A stretch of DNA of 64,000 nt from Olsenella urininfantis (GCF_900155635.1 NZ_LT732540.1:1482003-1546002); one strand, 5' to 3'. Shown: positions 1-9,154, counted from the first letter of the stretch. Translations and numbers: made by a program. Notes: generated by a model not told the origin, from the letters alone.

Positions 1-1092
1 GAAGTCGTCGTCCATCTGACGGGCGAACTCTGCCTGCGCCTCCTGGATCGACGCCGAGAGGGCGCGGTCGGCCTCGGTGAGCTCGGAGCCCATCGGGGAG
101 TTCTCCGCAGCCCAGCGCAGGTTCTTGATGCAGCTCGCAAGGCGCTCGGCGTTGTTGGTCGCGCCATCAAGCAGCTCGAAGCGGAAGTCGAGCGAGGAGC
201 GGTAGTGGGTCTGGAGCATGAGCAGGCGCACCGCGTCTGCGGAGTACTTGTCCAAGACCTCCTTGAGCGTGTAGAAGTTGCCCAGGCTCTTGGACATCTT
301 CTCCCCGTCAACGCGCAGCATCCCCGTGTGCATCCAGCAGTTGGCAAGCGGGGCGTGCCACGCACAGCTTGCCTGGGCGCACTCGTTCTCGTGGTGGGGG
401 AACACCAGGTCCTGGCCTCCCCCGTGGATGTCGATGGGGGTGCCCAGGTAGTGATGAATCATGGCGCAGCACTCGGTGTGCCAGCCGGGGCGACCGTCGC
501 CCCAGGGGCTTGGCCAGCTGGGCTCCCCGGGCTTCGCCGCCTTCCAGAGGGCGAAGTCGAACGGGTCGCGCTTGTCCTCATTCACCTCGACGCGCTCCCC
601 CGCGCGCAGCTGGTCGAGGTCGCGGCCAGAGAGAACGCCGTAGTCGCCGTCGGAGCGGACGGAGAAGTACACGTCCCCGTTGTCCGCGACATAGGCGTTG
701 CCCTGCTCTATGAGGGAGGAGATCATCTCCTGCATCGCCTCGATCTCGCGCGTGGCGCGCGGGCGGACGTCCGGGTCCATGATGTTGAAGCGATGCATCT
801 GCTCGATGAACGCGCAGGAGTACTCCTCGGCGACCTCGGCGGCGCTTCGGCCCTCCTCGTTGGCGCGCTTGATGATCTTGTCATCCACGTCCGTGAGGTT
901 CTGGGCAAAGGTAACCTGGTAGCCCTTGTAGATGAGGTAGCGACGAATCACGTCGAACGAGAGGAAGGTGCGGGCGTTGCCGATGTGTATCTGGTCGTAG
1001 ACGGTGGGCCCGCAGACATACATGCGAACCTTCCCCTCCTCCACGGGCACGAGCTCCTGCTTGCGATGGCTCTGGCTGTTGTATACGAGCAT
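1..1092 (-). CDS. cysS: Cysteinyl-tRNA synthetase (5' part, runs off window edge)
   Basis: Charges tRNA-Cys with cysteine in the cytoplasm. Only the first 364 codons are inside the window; the C-terminal part lies beyond position 1. The class I signatures are both visible: HIGNA at about residues 36-40 and KMSKS at about 265-269. The zinc-binding start MYVCGPT (Cys27) and the internal GWHTECC and HHENE segments are also typical of CysS. The ATG is preceded by AAAAAGGAG at a good distance. It lies downstream of ispF on the same strand, but a 446-bp gap holding repeats separates the two, so it may have its own promoter. Identity is secure; full length cannot be judged. Confidence 0.97.
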   Translation of the reverse strand, partial: MLVYNSQSHRKQELVPVEEGKVRMYVCGPTVYDQIHIGNARTFLSFDVIRRYLIYKGYQVTFAQNLTDVDDKIIKRANEEGRSAAEVAEEYSCAFIEQMHRFNIMDPDVRPRATREIEAMQEMISSLIEQGNAYVADNGDVYFSVRSDGDYGVLSGRDLDQLRAGERVEVNEDKRDPFDFALWKAAKPGEPSWPSPWGDGRPGWHTECCAMIHHYLGTPIDIHGGGQDLVFPHHENECAQASCAWHAPLANCWMHTGMLRVDGEKMSKSLGNFYTLKEVLDKYSADAVRLLMLQTHYRSSLDFRFELLDGATNNAERLASCIKNLRWAAENSPMGSELTEADRALSASIQEAQAEFARQMDDDF

Positions 1093-1280
1093 GGGGCGTT
1101 CTCCTTTTTGCGCATGCGCGGTCAGACGCTACCTTACACGTTTTTTGCGCCGACGAGGGCAGCGGGCAGACGAGAGGGCGCGTAGGCAGAGGCCCTCGGC
1201 TGACTGGGGCGCGCGAAGGAGCTCCCTGACACGCGCAGGGCCGCGCGACCGCGCGCTCGCCCACCCCCACGGGTGACGAC

Positions 1281-1487
1281 GGTGGGTCAAAGCGTCATCT
1301 GAGGTGTTCCGCCACCAAAAAGCACGCATCTACACGCCTGCGGGAGCCCATGCGGTGGGTAGATGCGCGGGTTTCCTCCGAGAAGGGGCTTGGGTCGCGC
1401 GTTCGCCTACCGATTCGGGGCGCGGGGGGGGTGGGCCAACAGGGAAGTTCTCGGGCTTTTGAGGCGAGAGGTGCGTGTTTGACCACC
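1281..1487. repeat. Cluster of three 58-bp imperfect-palindrome repeats
   Basis: The 446-bp gap between ispF and cysS holds three units at 1281-1338, 1354-1411 and 1430-1487. Each is exactly 58 bp. The left border is GGTGGG in all three; the right border is a variant of CCACC (ACGCC in the first unit, CTACC in the second). Adjacent units are separated by 15 and 18 bp. The termini are near inverted repeats of one another (GGTGGGTCAACGCGC-like on the left, its complement on the right). The same element occurs at 11026-11156 and 49614-49744. Comparing the inner asymmetric segment, units 1 and 3 lie in the opposite orientation to unit 2. No gene was found in the rest of this gap. Confidence 0.8.
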
Positions 1488-1538
1488 CGGCAGGCGCCCG
1501 GAGGAGGGGCGCCGCAGCTCAAGCAGCCGCGCTGTGGC

Positions 1539-2015
1539 CTAGATCCTCTCGAGCAGGCAGACGGCCCACGCGGCAATGCCCTCTTCCCTGCCCACGAAGC
1601 CAAGGTGCTCAGTTGTGGTGGCGGACACGCCCACGCTCGAGGGGTCCACGCCCAGGGCAGAGGAAAGGCGCTCCCGCATCGCCTCCCGATAGGGAGACAG
1701 GCGCGGTGACTGGGCCGCCACGGTGCAGTCGCAGTCCAGGATCGCAAACCCCCTCTGGCGCACCAGAGCAGACACCTGGCTCAGCAGCCGGCAGGAGTCA
1801 GCATCCCTGTAGGCTGGGTCCGTGTCCGGGAAGAGCCTCCCTATGTCCCCCTCCCTCAGGGCGCCGAGCAGGGCATCCATCAACGCGTGCGCGAGAACGT
1901 CGGCGTCAGAGTGACCCGCGAGCCCGCGAGCGGACTCTATGCGCACCCCTCCCAGGACGAGGGGTCGCCCCTCGGCGAACGCGTGGACGTCAAACCCATG
2001 CCCTATGCGCAGCAT
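1539..2015 (-). CDS. ispF: 2-C-methyl-D-erythritol 2,4-cyclodiphosphate synthase
   Basis: Fifth step of the non-mevalonate (MEP) isoprenoid pathway: forms the cyclic diphosphate from CDP-methylerythritol 2-phosphate with loss of CMP. The 158-aa product has the family start RIGHGFDVH (Asp and His metal ligands), the GHSDADVLAHA motif and a C-terminal TTTEHLGFVGR segment; length is normal. I start it at ATG 2015, one base after the ispD stop, preceded by GGAGAGGGGG inside the ispD end. Upstream in-frame residues are not family-like. The gene is translationally coupled to ispD. Another MEP gene, ispE, lies about 10 kb away. Confidence 0.97.
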   Translation of the reverse strand: MLRIGHGFDVHAFAEGRPLVLGGVRIESARGLAGHSDADVLAHALMDALLGALREGDIGRLFPDTDPAYRDADSCRLLSQVSALVRQRGFAILDCDCTVAAQSPRLSPYREAMRERLSSALGVDPSSVGVSATTTEHLGFVGREEGIAAWAVCLLERI

Positions 2016-2016
2016 G

Positions 2017-2820
2017 CTAGACCCCCTCTCCTTGGCGATCATCCATGCCGCAACCCTCGCACATGAGACGCCTCTCGAGGAGGGCGCGCGCGATGACGTA
2101 ATCCTCGGGCACGGTCACCTTGATGTTCTCGCGCGGCGAGCTGAAGCAGGCGACGCGCCCACCGCAGCGCTCGACCAGCGAGGCGTCATCGGTCCCCAGG
2201 TAGTTGTCACGCCTTGCCGCGGCATGGGCCGCCCTCAGCCTGCGCGCCCAGAACACCTGGGGCGTCTGGGCGGCCCAATAGTAGCTGCGGTCTGGCGTGG
2301 CGATGACCTGCTCGCCCTCGACCAGCTTGAGGGTATCCGTGGAAGGCGTGGCGCAGATGGCGCCCGCCAGCTCCCTGTCCGCGCGCACCCGGGCAACGCA
2401 GCCCTCGATGACCTCGGGCTGGATCAGGGGGCGGGCAGCGTCGTGCACGGCAACCAGCGGAAGGCCTGCCGGCACCTGCGAGAGGCCAGACCAGACGGAG
2501 TCCTGGCGCGTCTCGCCCGCCTCGGCGAGGCTCACGGGGGTGCCCAGGGAGATGCTCTTCAACACCTCGTCGAGCATGACGTCCCGGCGGTCTGGCGCCA
2601 CGACCACCACGATGCGAGCCACGGACGGCGCGCGATCGAGGGCCATGAGGGACCAGCAGGCCACCGGGAGCCCACAGAGCTCGACGTACTGCTTGCCCTC
2701 CGGCGCGCCGAAGCGCTCGCCTGCGCCCCCCGCGACCACGATGGCGCAGCAGTCCCTGGGTGTCCCGCCCTCCTTCAGCCGCTGGGGCGCAGCGCAGGCG
2801 CTGGGGGCGCCGGCGCTCAT
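2017..2820 (-). CDS. ispD: 2-C-methyl-D-erythritol 4-phosphate cytidylyltransferase
   Basis: Third step of the MEP pathway: transfers CMP from CTP to methylerythritol 4-phosphate. The 267-aa product shows the nucleotidyltransferase core AIVVAGGAGERFG with the downstream Lys of GKQYVEL, then VAVHDAARPL and the late TDDASLVE segment. The chosen ATG at 2820 overlaps the disA stop (ATGA), which argues for translational coupling; the first 17 residues or so precede the domain and are not conserved. It sits directly upstream of ispF, the same order as in many Firmicutes. Confidence 0.96.
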   Translation of the reverse strand: MSAGAPSACAAPQRLKEGGTPRDCCAIVVAGGAGERFGAPEGKQYVELCGLPVACWSLMALDRAPSVARIVVVVAPDRRDVMLDEVLKSISLGTPVSLAEAGETRQDSVWSGLSQVPAGLPLVAVHDAARPLIQPEVIEGCVARVRADRELAGAICATPSTDTLKLVEGEQVIATPDRSYYWAAQTPQVFWARRLRAAHAAARRDNYLGTDDASLVERCGGRVACFSSPRENIKVTVPEDYVIARALLERRLMCEGCGMDDRQGEGV

Positions 2821-3893
2821 GCGCGCTTGCCCCACATGCGGTAGAGGCTGTCCGCAAGGATGCCGGGGTTGGCCACGCCAACGCTGTCCAGGCGGGAGGG
2901 GTTGCGCTCGATGTCGTCCAGCAGCTGCTGGAGCGAGCCGAACTCGCCCACGATCTTGTCGGCCATGCCCTTGCGGACCACCGACACGTTGGAGAGCGTG
3001 CGCAGGCCCAGCGGGGTCATGATGGAGTCCTCGCCACGCTCCTCGTACCCCAGAAGGGATGCCACGCGCTTCGAGGAGTGCAGCTGGGCGTTGGCGGTCT
3101 CGTGAAGGCTGGCACGCACCTTGAGCGCGTACTCCTCGGAGGAGTCCAGCGCATAGTCGCGCAGCAGCAGGGTGTACTCGTCAGAGGTGTCGCCCATGAA
3201 CTCGTCGCGCTGCATGGCGATGGTCTTGCCCTGGCTGCCCAGCTGCAGGATGAGCTTGTCGAGCTCCTCGGAGACGGTGGTGAGCACCTCGAAGAGGTAG
3301 ATGGTCTCGGTGATGTCGGCAAGGGTCACGTAGTTGTCCAGCTCCAGCGTGGTCAGGCGCAGGAGGCTCCGGTCAAGCTGGGTGCGGGTGCTCTGCATGG
3401 AGACCAGCAGCTGGTTGACCGAGCTCATGATGTCGGGCACGGACTTCAGCTGATGGCCGCGCCCGTCCACGAAGACGGTGACCACCTGGCGCCTCTCGGA
3501 GACCGAGATGACCGTCGCCTCGGTGAGCAGGCTCATGCGGGCGGCGGTCCGGTGACGCATGCCCGTCTCGGAGGTGGGCAGGGACGGGTCTGGGTTGAGG
3601 TGGTAGTTGGCGCGCAGGATCTGCGTGAGCCCCTTGTCGATGACGATGGCGCCGTCCATCTTGGAGAGCTCGAAGAGCCGGTTGGCCGTGAACGAGATGT
3701 CGAGCTTGAAGCCATCGTCCCCGGCGCCGATGACCGACTCGGTGTCCCCTATGCAGATGAGCGCGCCGAGATGCCCGGCAATGATCATGTCGAGGGCATG
3801 GCGCAGGGCCGTGCCCGGTGCCGTCTGCTTGATGGCATACGACAGGCGGCTGGCGCTGTCCGCCTTCTCGGCCTCCGCGTTTGCTGCGTCCAT
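2817..3893 (-). CDS. disA: DNA integrity scanning diadenylate cyclase DisA
   Basis: Makes cyclic di-AMP from two ATP and, in well-studied relatives, scans DNA for branched structures. The 358-aa product has the DAC domain at the N terminus with both catalytic signatures, DGA (residues 80-82) and RHRTA (113-117). A helical spine follows, then a C-terminal helix-hairpin-helix DNA-binding part. Length matches the B. subtilis enzyme. I use the ATG at 3893 because it has GGGGAGG five bases upstream; an ATG at 3908 is possible. On the minus strand TATACT lies at about 3951-3956 in the 100-bp gap after clpC and could be an internal promoter. The gene runs into ispD with a 4-base overlap. The usual neighbour radA is absent. 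Confidence 0.96.
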   Translation of the reverse strand: MDAANAEAEKADSASRLSYAIKQTAPGTALRHALDMIIAGHLGALICIGDTESVIGAGDDGFKLDISFTANRLFELSKMDGAIVIDKGLTQILRANYHLNPDPSLPTSETGMRHRTAARMSLLTEATVISVSERRQVVTVFVDGRGHQLKSVPDIMSSVNQLLVSMQSTRTQLDRSLLRLTTLELDNYVTLADITETIYLFEVLTTVSEELDKLILQLGSQGKTIAMQRDEFMGDTSDEYTLLLRDYALDSSEEYALKVRASLHETANAQLHSSKRVASLLGYEERGEDSIMTPLGLRTLSNVSVVRKGMADKIVGEFGSLQQLLDDIERNPSRLDSVGVANPGILADSLYRMWGKRA

Positions 3894-3993
3894 GTTGCCC
3901 TCCCCCATGATGCGGCCGGCCCGCAGCGCGGGTCGGCCGATGTTATGGAACAAGTATATGACGCCCGGACGGGCGCGTGCGCCGCGGAGGTGC

Positions 3994-6585
3994 CTACTCC
4001 GCCGAAGCAGCACCGCCCTGGGGCGCGGGGCGCGCGGGGCTCCAGTGCTCTCGGGCACGCGGAAGCTCCATGTGCACGCGCTCCTCGATGGCAGGGATCT
4101 CTCCCTCTCCCCTTGAGAACGAGAGGGCCTCGCCGGCGACGTCCACGAGAACGATGTCGCCGGCATGCCACCTGCCCTGGAGGAGCTCCTCGGAGAGGGG
4201 GTCCTCTATGTGCGTCTGAATGGCCCGGCGCAAGGGACGCGCGCCGTAGATGGGGTCGGTGCCCTCCTTGGCCAGGAAGTCCTTGGCGGCGTCGGTGAGC
4301 TCGATCGACATGCCCTGGGCCACCATGCGACGGCGCAGGTCCCCGACCATGAGGTCAACTATGCCCCTGAGCTGCTCGCCCGTGAGGGACTTGAAGACCA
4401 CCACCTCGTCCACGCGGTTGAGGAACTCTGGGCGGAAGAGCCTTTTGAGCTCACTCATGACGCGGGAGTTGATCTCCCTGTCAGAGAGGCCGCCCGTGCC
4501 TTGCGAGGAGAAGCCCATGGTGTTGGTCTGTGCGATCTCCCGGGCACCGACGTTGGAGGTCATGATGACGACCGTGTTGGAGAAGTCCACCGTCCTGCCC
4601 TGGCCATCGGTGAGACGGCCCTCGTCCAGGATCTGCAGCAGCACGTTGAAGACGTCGGGATGCGCCTTCTCTATCTCGTCGAAGAGAACCACGGAGTATG
4701 GCTTGCGGCGGACGGCCTTGGTGAGCTCGCCGCCCTCGTCATAGCCAACGTATCCGGGAGGCGCTCCCACGAGCTTGGAGACGGTGTGCTTCTCCATGAA
4801 CTCGGACATGTCGAAGCCGATGAGGGCGTCCTGGCTGCCAAAGAGGAACTCCGCCAGCGATTTGGCCAGCTCCGTCTTGCCCACGCCCGAGGGGCCCAGG
4901 AAGATGAAGGAGCCGCCGGGGCGGCGTGGGTCCTTGAGGGGCGAGCGGCTGCGACGGATGGCCTTGGCCACCTTGGTGACGGCCTCGTCCTGGCCAACCA
5001 CGCGCTGGTGCAGGGCGTCTTCGCAGCGCAGGAGCTTGCTGGCCTCCGCCTCCGTGAGGTTGGAGACGGGGACGCCCGTCATGTCCGAGACGACGTCGGC
5101 GATGTCCTGCTCGCCCACCACAACGACGTTCTCGTCCGCCTTCTTGCGCCACGCCGCCTCAAGCTCGTCACGCCTGGCAGCAAGCTCCTTCTCGCGGTCG
5201 CGCAGGCGGGCGGCCTCCTCGAACTCCTGGGCGCTTGCCGCCTTGGCCTTCTCGTCCTTGATGCGCGCCAGCTCCTCGTCCGCCTGCGCGAGCTCGGGCG
5301 GCAGGCTCATCTTGTGGACGCGCGTGCGGGCGCCGGTCTCGTCTATGACGTCGATGGCCTTGTCGGGCAGGAAGCGGTCCTGGATGTACCTGGTGGAAAG
5401 GGTCACGGCGGCAGCCAGGGCCCCCTCGGTATACCTGACGTGGTGATGCCGCTCGTAGGCCTCGCGCAGGCCGTGCAGGATCTGGAGTGCGTCCTCGGGG
5501 GTGGGCTCGCCGATGTTCACCGGCTGGAAGCGCCTCTCGAGGGCGGAGTCCTTCTCGATGTGCTTGCGGTACTCCTCGGCGGTGGTCGCGCCTATCACCT
5601 GGATCTCTCCGCGCGAGAGGGGCGGCTTGAGGATGGAGGCCGCGTCAATTGAGCCCTCCGCCGACCCTGCGCCGATGATGGTGTGGATCTCATCGATGAA
5701 GAGGATGTCCTCCTTGGACTCCATGACCTCCGCGATGACCTTCTTGAGGCGCTCCTCGAACTCGCCGCGGTATTTGGACCCTGCGACAAGGGACGCGACG
5801 TCCAGGGTCCAGAGCTGCCTGCCACGCAGGATGTCAGGCACGTTGCCAGAGGAGATGAGCTGGGCCAGCCCCTCGACGATGGCCGTCTTTCCCACACCGG
5901 GGTCTCCCAGGATGAGCGGGTTGTTCTTCTGCCTGCGCGCCAGCACCTGCATCACGCGCTCCACCTCGCGGTCGCGCCCGATGACGGGGTCGAGCGCGCC
6001 ATCGGCGGCGAGCTTGGTGAGGTTGCGGCCATACTGCTCGAGCATCGACCCCTCGTCCTGCGAGGACTGCTGGCCCATGCCCCCCATGAACTGGGGGCCA
6101 AAGCCGACCCCCGCCGGGGCCTGCTGCTGCCCGCCGTCCTTGTCGATGTTGCGGTCCATGAGCTCGCTCACGGCGTTGCGCACCGCGTCCGCTGAGACGC
6201 CCATGCGCGAGAGGGCGACCATGGCCTTGTCGTCTGACTCCGTCACTATGCCGAGGAGCAGGTGCTCCGTGGCAATGTAGGTCTGACCGCGGGCCATGGT
6301 CTCGCGGTACGCGTCCTCCAACACGCGCTTGGCGAGAGGCGTGAAGGGGATGTGGCCACCAGACTGGAGGTCGGAGTCGTCGGCAGAGATCTCCTTGACC
6401 GTGAGCAGCGTCTCCTCGTAGGTGACGTCCAGCTTGGCGAGGGCCTGGGCGGCGATGCCCTCGCCCTCCTTTATGAGGGCCAGCAGCAGATGCTCGGTCC
6501 CCACGTACATCTTGCCGAGGCTCTTGGCCTCGTCTTGCGCGAGGCTCATGACCCTGCGCGCCTTGTCTGTGAACTTCTCGAACAT
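3994..6585 (-). CDS. clpC: ATP-dependent Clp protease ATPase subunit ClpC
   Basis: AAA+ unfoldase that feeds proteins to ClpP. The 863-aa product begins with the double Clp-N repeat (MFEKFTDKARR), followed by the first AAA+ module with Walker A GDPGVGKT at about 227-234. A UVR-type coiled middle segment lies near 420-460, and a second AAA+ module has GPSGVGKT near 563. The C terminus is a short Pro/Ala-rich tail. I start at ATG 6585 by family alignment. A GTG at 6597 is closer to the AAGGGG sequence and would add four residues. The gene lies between lysS and disA; no ctsR, mcsA or mcsB precedes it, unlike the Firmicutes operon. Confidence 0.97.
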   Translation of the reverse strand: MFEKFTDKARRVMSLAQDEAKSLGKMYVGTEHLLLALIKEGEGIAAQALAKLDVTYEETLLTVKEISADDSDLQSGGHIPFTPLAKRVLEDAYRETMARGQTYIATEHLLLGIVTESDDKAMVALSRMGVSADAVRNAVSELMDRNIDKDGGQQQAPAGVGFGPQFMGGMGQQSSQDEGSMLEQYGRNLTKLAADGALDPVIGRDREVERVMQVLARRQKNNPLILGDPGVGKTAIVEGLAQLISSGNVPDILRGRQLWTLDVASLVAGSKYRGEFEERLKKVIAEVMESKEDILFIDEIHTIIGAGSAEGSIDAASILKPPLSRGEIQVIGATTAEEYRKHIEKDSALERRFQPVNIGEPTPEDALQILHGLREAYERHHHVRYTEGALAAAVTLSTRYIQDRFLPDKAIDVIDETGARTRVHKMSLPPELAQADEELARIKDEKAKAASAQEFEEAARLRDREKELAARRDELEAAWRKKADENVVVVGEQDIADVVSDMTGVPVSNLTEAEASKLLRCEDALHQRVVGQDEAVTKVAKAIRRSRSPLKDPRRPGGSFIFLGPSGVGKTELAKSLAEFLFGSQDALIGFDMSEFMEKHTVSKLVGAPPGYVGYDEGGELTKAVRRKPYSVVLFDEIEKAHPDVFNVLLQILDEGRLTDGQGRTVDFSNTVVIMTSNVGAREIAQTNTMGFSSQGTGGLSDREINSRVMSELKRLFRPEFLNRVDEVVVFKSLTGEQLRGIVDLMVGDLRRRMVAQGMSIELTDAAKDFLAKEGTDPIYGARPLRRAIQTHIEDPLSEELLQGRWHAGDIVLVDVAGEALSFSRGEGEIPAIEERVHMELPRAREHWSPARPAPQGGAASAE

Positions 6586-6712
6586 GAGGGAGCCCACGCC
6601 CCTTCCCTGTACGCGCGCCCTCCGTGCGCGACGAAAGGCGACCCTGGTTTGCTGGTGTCACTTGTACCCCGAAGCGACCGCCGCGATTCTTGGTGCGGGA
6701 GACGCGCAAGGA

Positions 6713-6741
6713 GGGCGGAGCGGGACGTCCCCGCTCCGCCC
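6713..6741 (-). terminator. GC-rich hairpin after lysS
   Basis: A perfect 12-bp stem (GGGCGGAGCGGG and its complement) with a five-base loop lies 30 bp beyond the lysS stop and 128 bp before the clpC start. The downstream sequence on the minus strand is not clearly T-rich, so it could be a weak terminator or an attenuating hairpin rather than a full intrinsic terminator. Confidence 0.5.
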
Positions 6742-6770
6742 CAGGGGCAGGTCTTGTGTCTGGGTGCCGC

Positions 6771-9020
6771 CTATGCCTCGGGGTGCTCGGCGAGCCACTC
6801 CTCGCGGCCGGGGTCGGTAAGCTGGGTGGCCTTGATGACGTCCTCGAAGAGGTCGTCCAGCTCCATCTCCATGAGCTCGGCGCCATGGGCGATGACCTCT
6901 CGGTCGCAGCCGGCGGCGAACTTCTTGTTCTTGAACTTCTTCTTGAGGCTCTTGGTCTCGAAGTCCTGGACCGAGCCAGACGGACGCATGCGCACGCAGG
7001 CGTTGATCAGGCCGCTGAGCTCGTCGATGGCATAGAGGACCTTCTCCATCTTGTGCTCGGGGGCAGGAAGCTCCTTGTTGAGGTCGTAGTTGTGGGTCTG
7101 GATGGAGTGGGCGAGCGCGGGGTTGGCGCCGGCCTCGGCGAGAAGCTCCGCCGCCTTCACGGTGTGGAGCTGATCGTCCTGCCACTTCTCCCAGTCGAGG
7201 TCGTGGAGCAGCCCAACCTGGCCCCAGAACTCCACGTTCTCGGGGTCGAACTGGGTGGCGTAGTGGCGCATGAGGCGCTCCAGGGTCTCCGCGTGCTCGA
7301 TGTGGTAGGGATCCTCGTTGTATTTGCTCAGCAGGTCAAAGGCCTGCTCGCGGGTGAGCCCGCTCTCGAGCCCGTCTGACGCGGCACCACCCTCCCGGTC
7401 CTTGCCCGCCGCGGGACCCACCGCGGAGGAGGCGACGATGGCCTCGGCGGATGCGGAGGCATCGTCCGTGAGCGCTCCGCCCACCTGAGCCTCTATGTCC
7501 GCCCTGCTGACGGTCTCGGGCTTCATCTGCGGGAAGAGCAGAACGTCACGAATGGCGGGCTGGTCGCAGAAGAGCATGATCATGCGGTCGATGCCGTAGC
7601 CGATGCCGCCCGCGGGAGGCATGCCGTACTCGAGCGCGCGGACGTAGTCGTAGTCGTAGCCCATGGCCTCGTCGTCGCCGAAGTCCTTGGCCGCGACCTG
7701 CTCGGCAAAGCGGACGGCCTGGTCGATGGGGTCATTGAGCTCTGAGAAGGCATTGGCGTACTCGTGGCCGCAGATGACCAGCTCGAAGCGGTCCGTGAGG
7801 CGCGGGTCCTCGTCCTTGCGCTTCGAGAGGGGGCTGACCTCCTCGGGGTAGTCGCAGACGAAGGTGGGGTTGGTGATGGTCTCCTCGCCTAGCTCGTCGT
7901 AGAGCTCGAAGAGGAGCTTGCCCGCGCCCCAGTTCTCTGCCCACTCGATCTTGTGCGCCTCGCAGAGCTCGCGCAGGCGCTCGATGGGCGTGTCCATGTC
8001 GACGTGTTCCCCCACGACCTCGGAGGCGATCTCGGAGAGGGGCCTGGATGCCCAGCTGCCGCTCATGTCCACCTGCTGGCCCTGGAAGCTGATAACCTCA
8101 TGACCCTCCTCGCAGCCGCACACCTCGCGCGCGATGGCCTTGAACATGCCCTCGGTGAGCTCCTTCATGCCCTTGAGGTCTGAATAGGCGCAGTAGGCCT
8201 CCATGGAGGTGAACTCGGGGTTGTGCGTAAGGTCCATGCCCTCGTTTCGGAACTGGCGGCCGATCTCGAAGACGCGCTCCATGCCGCCCACGATGAGTCG
8301 CTTGAGGGGCAGCTCGGTGGCGATGCGCAGGTAGAAGTCTGAGTCGAGGGCGTTGAAGTGGGTGACGAAGGGCCTGGCGTTCGCGCCGCCCAGAATCTGG
8401 TGCATCATGGGGGTCTCGACCTCAAGGTAGCCCTGGGCCTCCATGAAGCGGCGGATGAGCGAGATGATCTGGCTGCGCTTGCGGAACACGTCGCGAACCT
8501 CGGGGTTCATGATGAGGTCGACGTAGCGCTGGCGATAGCGGACCTCGCGGTCGGTCAGGCCGTGAAACTTCTCGGGCAGGGGGCGCACCGACTTGGAAAG
8601 AAGCGTCAACGAGCTGGGCGTGAGCGAGAGCTGGCCGCGGCGCGTGCGCATGATGGTGCCGCGGGCCTGGATGATGTCGCCCAGGTCGAGCTGGCCGAGA
8701 AGCTCCCAGTCCGCCTCGCTCAGCGCGTTGACCCGACAGAAGAGCTGGATGCTGCCGGAGATGTCCTCGAGGACGATGAAGCAGGCCTTCCCCTGCTTGC
8801 GGTAGGCGCGGATGCGCCCGGCGATGCTGTAGACGTCCTCGGTGTCCTGCCCATCCTCCAGCGAGGCGTAGCGCTCCTCGAGCTCCTTGGCGTGGGCGTC
8901 GACGTCGCTCTTGATGGGATAGGGGTTGACGCCCGCATCGATGAGCGCCTGACGCTTGGCGCGACGGACGGCACGCTCGTCATTGATGTTGGTCTCGGGG
9001 GTGCTGCTCTGCTCGGCCAT
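6771..9020 (-). CDS. lysS: Class II lysyl-tRNA synthetase with C-terminal HD domain
   Basis: Charges tRNA-Lys. The 749-aa product is about 250 residues longer than ordinary LysRS. Residues 1 to about 505 are a complete class II enzyme: OB-fold tRNA-binding part, motif 2 FRNEGMDLTHNPEFT, motif 3 GGIGYGIDRM. After a low-complexity Ala/Ser/Gly linker (about 505-555) comes an HD-type phosphohydrolase domain with YHIEHAETL (His576), LLHDLDWEKW (His606-Asp607), a later His643 and Asp667. I start at ATG 9020 (MAEQSS), preceded by GAGGGACC; the longer reading frame upstream crosses a hairpin and lacks family similarity. Downstream of greA. The function of the appended HD domain is unknown. Confidence 0.95.
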   Translation of the reverse strand: MAEQSSTPETNINDERAVRRAKRQALIDAGVNPYPIKSDVDAHAKELEERYASLEDGQDTEDVYSIAGRIRAYRKQGKACFIVLEDISGSIQLFCRVNALSEADWELLGQLDLGDIIQARGTIMRTRRGQLSLTPSSLTLLSKSVRPLPEKFHGLTDREVRYRQRYVDLIMNPEVRDVFRKRSQIISLIRRFMEAQGYLEVETPMMHQILGGANARPFVTHFNALDSDFYLRIATELPLKRLIVGGMERVFEIGRQFRNEGMDLTHNPEFTSMEAYCAYSDLKGMKELTEGMFKAIAREVCGCEEGHEVISFQGQQVDMSGSWASRPLSEIASEVVGEHVDMDTPIERLRELCEAHKIEWAENWGAGKLLFELYDELGEETITNPTFVCDYPEEVSPLSKRKDEDPRLTDRFELVICGHEYANAFSELNDPIDQAVRFAEQVAAKDFGDDEAMGYDYDYVRALEYGMPPAGGIGYGIDRMIMLFCDQPAIRDVLLFPQMKPETVSRADIEAQVGGALTDDASASAEAIVASSAVGPAAGKDREGGAASDGLESGLTREQAFDLLSKYNEDPYHIEHAETLERLMRHYATQFDPENVEFWGQVGLLHDLDWEKWQDDQLHTVKAAELLAEAGANPALAHSIQTHNYDLNKELPAPEHKMEKVLYAIDELSGLINACVRMRPSGSVQDFETKSLKKKFKNKKFAAGCDREVIAHGAELMEMELDDLFEDVIKATQLTDPGREEWLAEHPEA

Positions 9021-9090
9021 GATGTTGGTCCCTCTCTGCCCTTCCTCGGTTTTGCCTGCGCCCGCGCGGGAGCAGGCGCCTCTTACAAGA

Positions 9091-9123
9091 GCGCCCCACG
9101 TCCGCGGCGCGGACACGGGGCGC
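9091..9123 (-). terminator. Long hairpin between greA and lysS
   Basis: Two 15-base arms pair at 13 of 15 positions (GCGCCCC...GGGGCGC outer stem, GTCCGC/GCGGAC inner stem). It lies 32 bp after the greA stop and 71 bp before the lysS start. No obvious T-run follows on the minus strand, so it may be a partial terminator or a leader structure of lysS. Confidence 0.45.
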
Positions 9124-9154
9124 AGAGCCTTCCTGTTTGCGAGCAAGAGGAGGC

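Noticed and set aside
1281-1487. CRISPR array
   Set aside because: Units are 58 bp, mutually divergent, partly inverted, with 15-18 bp between them and no cas genes nearby, so this is not a CRISPR pattern.
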